Virus record (IMG/VR): IMGVR_UViG_3300042434_000613
Coordinates: 1-52,318 of that record
DNA length: 52,318 bases
Direction: 5' to 3' (one strand)
From: a virus
The position numbers and the translations under genes are program-made. The notes under the pieces are model-generated. The model ran no database searches and was not told the origin of the DNA. It saw nothing but the letters and a program-made list of their open reading frames with translations. Positions 50,231-52,318 of this stretch are shown here, piece by piece; position 1 is the stretch's first letter; each line of letters begins with the position of its first letter.

Positions 50231-50371
50231 ATGAACGCAAAACAAATTAAAGCGGAAATGTCCCGCATTCAAACTCTCCTTAAGCACAATCTTTCCGCAC
50301 ATGAACGTGAAATGCTTGAGGAAGATTATGAAGATCTTCGTCAAGAACTGATTGAACTTACTTGTTATTGA
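50231..50371 (+). CDS. Small helical protein, 46 aa
   Basis: ATG at 50231; MNAKQIKAEMSRIQTLLKHN, then AHEREMLEEDYEDLRQELIE: a helical hairpin or coiled coil. Function unknown. The next gene starts one base after its stop. Confidence 0.6.
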   Translation: MNAKQIKAEMSRIQTLLKHNLSAHEREMLEEDYEDLRQELIELTCY

Positions 50372-50372
50372 C

Positions 50373-50537
50373 ATGACACACTTCACTGACCGTCCTAACA
50401 TTGAAGAAATGCCTGAAATGATGTTCCGTGATGAAATTGAAGAACTCCTGCAATCTGACGATTCACAGTGGGATCTGAACATGGATGATGAATCAAATGA
50501 TTTTGAATCATATCTTGGGTCAACCTACGACTACTGA
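50373..50537 (+). CDS. Small very acidic protein, 54 aa
   Basis: ATG at 50373; about a third of residues are Asp or Glu (NIEEMPEMMFRDEIEELLQ, DLNMDDESNDFES). The composition recalls DNA-mimic or inhibitor proteins, but no family is recognised. Confidence 0.6.
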   Translation: MTHFTDRPNIEEMPEMMFRDEIEELLQSDDSQWDLNMDDESNDFESYLGSTYDY

Positions 50538-50562
50538 TGTGACACTTATATAACTGTCCACT

Positions 50563-50589
50563 GACCCCTAGGCAGCCTGTTTAGGGGTC
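50563..50589 (+). terminator. Hairpin, possible terminator
   Basis: GACCCCTA (50563-50570) and TAGGGGTC (50582-50589) are perfect arms with an 11-base loop. TTATAGTATCTT follows, so the T tract is weak and a -10-like TATAGT overlaps it. Confidence 0.45.
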
Positions 50590-50621
50590 TTATAGTATCT
50601 TCAGTTGATTCCCAACCAACC

Positions 50622-51029
50622 ATGCAAAACACCACCCTCACAGCTGAAAAGATCGCAGATTACGCTGTAATGCTGTGTGACGCACTGTACATGAACCTGA
50701 AAGATTATCAGATTCGTGCTCATAAGCGTTCAATTCAAAATGACATCAACATGGATTATCATCAACAAAAGATTGATGAAATCAAGAACAATGGTGTTGA
50801 TGTAGAGTATTATATTGTAACTGGTAAAAAGTATTTTAAGATTGTGATGCGTGATTCTGGCGGTCAAAAGTCGGCTCATGCTTTTGTGGACAAGACCACT
50901 GGAGAGGTCTACAAGCCCGCCAGCTGGCGAGCACCTGCCAAGCATGTACGCTACAACCTGCTCAACCAGAAGCAGCGTGAATGGCTGTATGAGAACGCTG
51001 ACTGGTCTGGAGGCTATCTTTACATGTAG
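50622..51029 (+). CDS. Conserved protein, 135 aa
   Basis: MQNTTLTAEKIADYAVMLCD, a charged helical middle, then YYIVTGKKYFKIVM and the phage-typical FVDKTTGEVYKPASWRAP. The last motif is widespread in small proteins of large myoviruses; function unknown to me. A promoter/hairpin follows its stop. Confidence 0.7.
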   Translation: MQNTTLTAEKIADYAVMLCDALYMNLKDYQIRAHKRSIQNDINMDYHQQKIDEIKNNGVDVEYYIVTGKKYFKIVMRDSGGQKSAHAFVDKTTGEVYKPASWRAPAKHVRYNLLNQKQREWLYENADWSGGYLYM

Positions 51030-51031
51030 GC

Positions 51032-51061
51032 TTGACAGGGGGGCTTCCAGCCCCCTATAAT
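51032..51061 (+). promoter_or_regulatory. Sigma70 promoter whose spacer is a hairpin
   Basis: TTGACA (51032-51037) and TATAAT (51056-51061) are perfect. The 18-base spacer contains GGGGGC-TTCCA-GCCCCC (51039-51055), a 6-bp GC stem with a 5-base loop. As RNA from upstream the stem could act as a terminator or processing site; as DNA it sits between the promoter elements. Confidence 0.75.
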
Positions 51062-51086
51062 GACGTTGTTCACCACTGAACCAACC

Positions 51087-51308
51087 ATGGACACCTTTCA
51101 CTACGTCACCAACTGGAAAGAGGGTAAAGTCTGTCAAATGTGGATTCAACAGGTCACACCTGAGTATCAAGAGTGTGATCACAAATATGTCGCTGTTGCT
51201 TACAATCCTGAAAAGGAGACTAGCATGGTTATGTCTCACCCTCGTAGCCACTATGATACGCTACAATGGGTTCGTCGCTTTTGTGGTTCCTTCTCTCTGC
51301 TGTACTGA
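51087..51308 (+). CDS. Small protein, 73 aa
   Basis: ATG at 51087, 25 bases after the -10 box; the longer frame would begin inside the promoter. MDTFHYVTNWKEGKVCQMWI is followed by Tyr/His-rich sequence. Function unknown. Overlaps the next ATG. Confidence 0.65.
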   Translation: MDTFHYVTNWKEGKVCQMWIQQVTPEYQECDHKYVAVAYNPEKETSMVMSHPRSHYDTLQWVRRFCGSFSLLY

Positions 51309-51394
51309 TGAACATTGTTGATCTGTCCATGCTTGCCACCTTTCTACTTTTGGTAGGTGGCATTGTATTCTTCTTCAAAGCAATTTACCGCTGA
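51308..51394 (+). CDS. Tiny membrane protein, 28 aa
   Basis: ATG at 51308 overlaps the previous TGA. MLATFLLLVGGIVFFF is one membrane helix with a basic end (KAIYR). Its size keeps the call tentative. Confidence 0.5.
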   Translation: MNIVDLSMLATFLLLVGGIVFFFKAIYR

Positions 51395-51397
51395 ATC

Positions 51398-51574
51398 ATG
51401 AAACCCTACCCTCTTGGTTACGACAATCCTTATGTGATTCGTGGCATTGTAGGCACATCACGTTGGGGATTGTATGATCGGCAATCTTATCAAAAGATCG
51501 CTGAATTTCCTAATCAATTTCTTGCCTATGATGCTCGTCGTGCTATTTTGAAAACACAGGGTTACAACGCATGA
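51398..51574 (+). CDS. Small protein, 58 aa
   Basis: MKPYPLGYDNPYVIRGIVG, then YDRQSYQKIAEFPNQFLAYD and a basic tail. Function unknown. Overlaps the next gene by 4 bases (ATGA). Confidence 0.6.
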   Translation: MKPYPLGYDNPYVIRGIVGTSRWGLYDRQSYQKIAEFPNQFLAYDARRAILKTQGYNA

Positions 51575-51720
51575 AAACTTACCACTGGTTCTTTCTTGTG
51601 ATTGCCATTCTTATGTGGAATGGCATATTGATCAAACGTGATCAAGAAATGTTCAAGGCATATGATAAAGTCTGTGCCGAACTTCATACATCTCATCCTG
51701 ATTGCCGTCACGCCAAATGA
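51571..51720 (+). CDS. Small exported or membrane-anchored protein, 49 aa
   Basis: MKTYHWFFLVIAILMWNGIL forms a signal-anchor helix, followed by a periplasmic-looking domain with two Cys (KVCAELHTSHPDCRHAK). No cleavage site is obvious. Overlaps the next gene by 4 bases. Confidence 0.6.
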   Translation: MKTYHWFFLVIAILMWNGILIKRDQEMFKAYDKVCAELHTSHPDCRHAK

Positions 51721-51800
51721 CAATCTCTCCTGAAAAGCAAAAACAACTTGAAGAAATGGGCATCCGCCCTGATGGTTGGAAACTCTACCCTGAGGACTGA
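51717..51800 (+). CDS. 27-aa peptide sharing its N-terminus with a downstream gene
   Basis: MTISPEKQKQLEEMGIRPDG and seven more residues. Its first 13 residues are identical to the start of the membrane protein at 51969, with near-identical DNA. It overlaps the previous stop (ATGA). It may be a remnant of a duplication or a real small peptide. Confidence 0.45.
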   Translation: MTISPEKQKQLEEMGIRPDGWKLYPED

Positions 51801-51804
51801 AACA

Positions 51805-51972
51805 ATGAATTACATCAGCAAAGAACATTGGGATTCTCTTTATACCAAACTGTATGATGCTTATGAAGAATGTAGCAAGAATTATGATGAAACATACAGA
51901 CAAAAAATTGGCATGATTCTTGACCACATGATCTACAATCAACCTTATCTTGCCATTCAGGAAAACAAATGA
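51805..51972 (+). CDS. Small helical protein, 55 aa
   Basis: ATG at 51805; MNYISKEHWDSLYTKLYDAY followed by helical sequence with one Cys. It lies between the two copies of the MTISPEKQ start. Function unknown. Confidence 0.65.
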   Translation: MNYISKEHWDSLYTKLYDAYEECSKNYDETYRQKIGMILDHMIYNQPYLAIQENK

Positions 51973-52187
51973 CAATTTCTCCTGAAAAACAAAAACAACT
52001 TGAAGAAACCGCAGTAATGATCGGTCAGATTTTGGGTAAGTTGATCGGCGGCATTGTTGCAAATGCGATCATTGCTGGTATCATCTATGCAATTCTTGCA
52101 CTGATGATCGGTCTTTCTGTCACCTATCTGCAAGTGTTTGGTGCAATTCTTCTTCTTGACTTTATCAAAGCATTTATTAAAAAATGA
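51969..52187 (+). CDS. Small membrane protein, 72 aa
   Basis: MTISPEKQKQLEETAVMIGQ leads into a Gly-rich helix (LGKLIGGIVANAIIAGIIYA) and a second hydrophobic stretch (ILALMIGLSVTYLQVFGAIL), ending in basic residues. It is probably a two-helix inner-membrane protein. Holin-like size and shape are suggestive but unproven. Confidence 0.65.
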   Translation: MTISPEKQKQLEETAVMIGQILGKLIGGIVANAIIAGIIYAILALMIGLSVTYLQVFGAILLLDFIKAFIKK

Positions 52188-52318
52188 AAAAGTTTCTGAT
52201 TCTTGCATCTCTTCTGCTAACCACACCTGCATTTGCAACACCAGAAAAACAAAAAGATTATCGTCCGTTTCGATATGAAACCCCATGTATGTTGGAACAA
52301 GGTCTAGCAACTTATCCC
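52184..52318 (+). CDS. Exported small protein (cut by right edge)
   Basis: ATG at 52184 overlaps the previous stop. MKKFLILASLLLTTPAFATP is a classical signal peptide with an AFA cleavage motif; the mature part begins near TPEKQKDYRPF and contains one Cys before the window ends. The protein should go to the periplasm. Family unknown. Confidence 0.65.
   Translation, partial: MKKFLILASLLLTTPAFATPEKQKDYRPFRYETPCMLEQGLATYP

Noticed and set aside
50730-51251. A 173-codon minus-strand frame
   Set aside because: It runs antisense through two supported plus-strand genes and their promoter; no start signals on its strand.
51562-52062. A 166-codon minus-strand frame and another at 51957-52310
   Set aside because: They lie antisense to a chain of coupled small plus-strand genes with ATGA overlaps; the amino-acid content is shadow-like.
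51969-52187. Holin
   Set aside because: Two hydrophobic segments and small size fit, but no endolysin lies next to it and no family motif is visible.

Overview
The window looks like part of a T4-type (straboviral/kyanoviral) myovirus of marine picocyanobacteria (Synechococcus or Prochlorococcus). The evidence is a set of T4 baseplate homologues (gp48, gp4, gp54, gp26, gp27, gp5-like hub), T4-type late promoter octamers (TATAAATA and variants), very large repetitive tail-fibre genes ending in S74 chaperones, a short tRNA cluster, a flavin-dependent halogenase of the cyanophage kind, several 2OG-Fe(II) oxygenases, and a dense run of tiny early genes under sigma70-like promoters. Coding density is close to complete. 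No insertion sequence, CRISPR array or integrase was seen, and no photosynthesis gene lies in the window. Family assignments come from reading motifs, not from searches.

Layout. 1-2268 (minus): gp48 tube cap (cut by the left edge), an unrecognised 168-aa protein, and gp4 head completion protein. 2296-12358 (plus): a continuous late baseplate operon. It runs gp54, then gp26 with a probable -1 frameshift extension, a coiled-coil tail lysozyme, a coiled-coil VanY-like peptidase, gp27 hub, a small acidic protein, a gp5-like OB-fold hub, a beta-helical spike protein and two further structural proteins. 12421-13846: a small gene, a 2OG oxygenase and three tRNAs (Leu-UAA, Thr-UGU, Ala-UGC) behind a consensus sigma70 promoter. 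13890-39224 (plus): the adhesion module. It holds three giant fibre proteins (2041, 2088 and 3022 aa), a polyglycine adhesin-like protein and a Cys-rich Ig-like tip protein, with three minus-strand genes inserted (an unknown and two 2OG oxygenases). 39941-40440: an XkdW-like protein and a bidirectional terminator.

40443-52318: the early/accessory region, with short, overlapping genes and sigma70-like promoters. It holds a candidate PD-(D/E)XK nuclease overlapping a Mom-like DNA-modification acyltransferase, two more oxygenase/cupin genes, an AbrB-tailed protein, a flavin halogenase, and about 25 very small conserved-type proteins, several with one membrane helix. The right 3 kb is visibly richer in G+C and has hairpins built into its promoters.

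How the parts work together: the left half encodes the tail tip that breaches the cell wall. Functions that T4 carries in one gp5 chain (OB fold, lysozyme, needle) are here on separate proteins. The middle encodes host recognition. The right half is expected to be expressed early, to modify DNA and metabolism or to disarm the host. The most notable items are the canonical T TTT TTC slippery heptamer at the end of gp26 and the overlapping nuclease/Mom-like pair.
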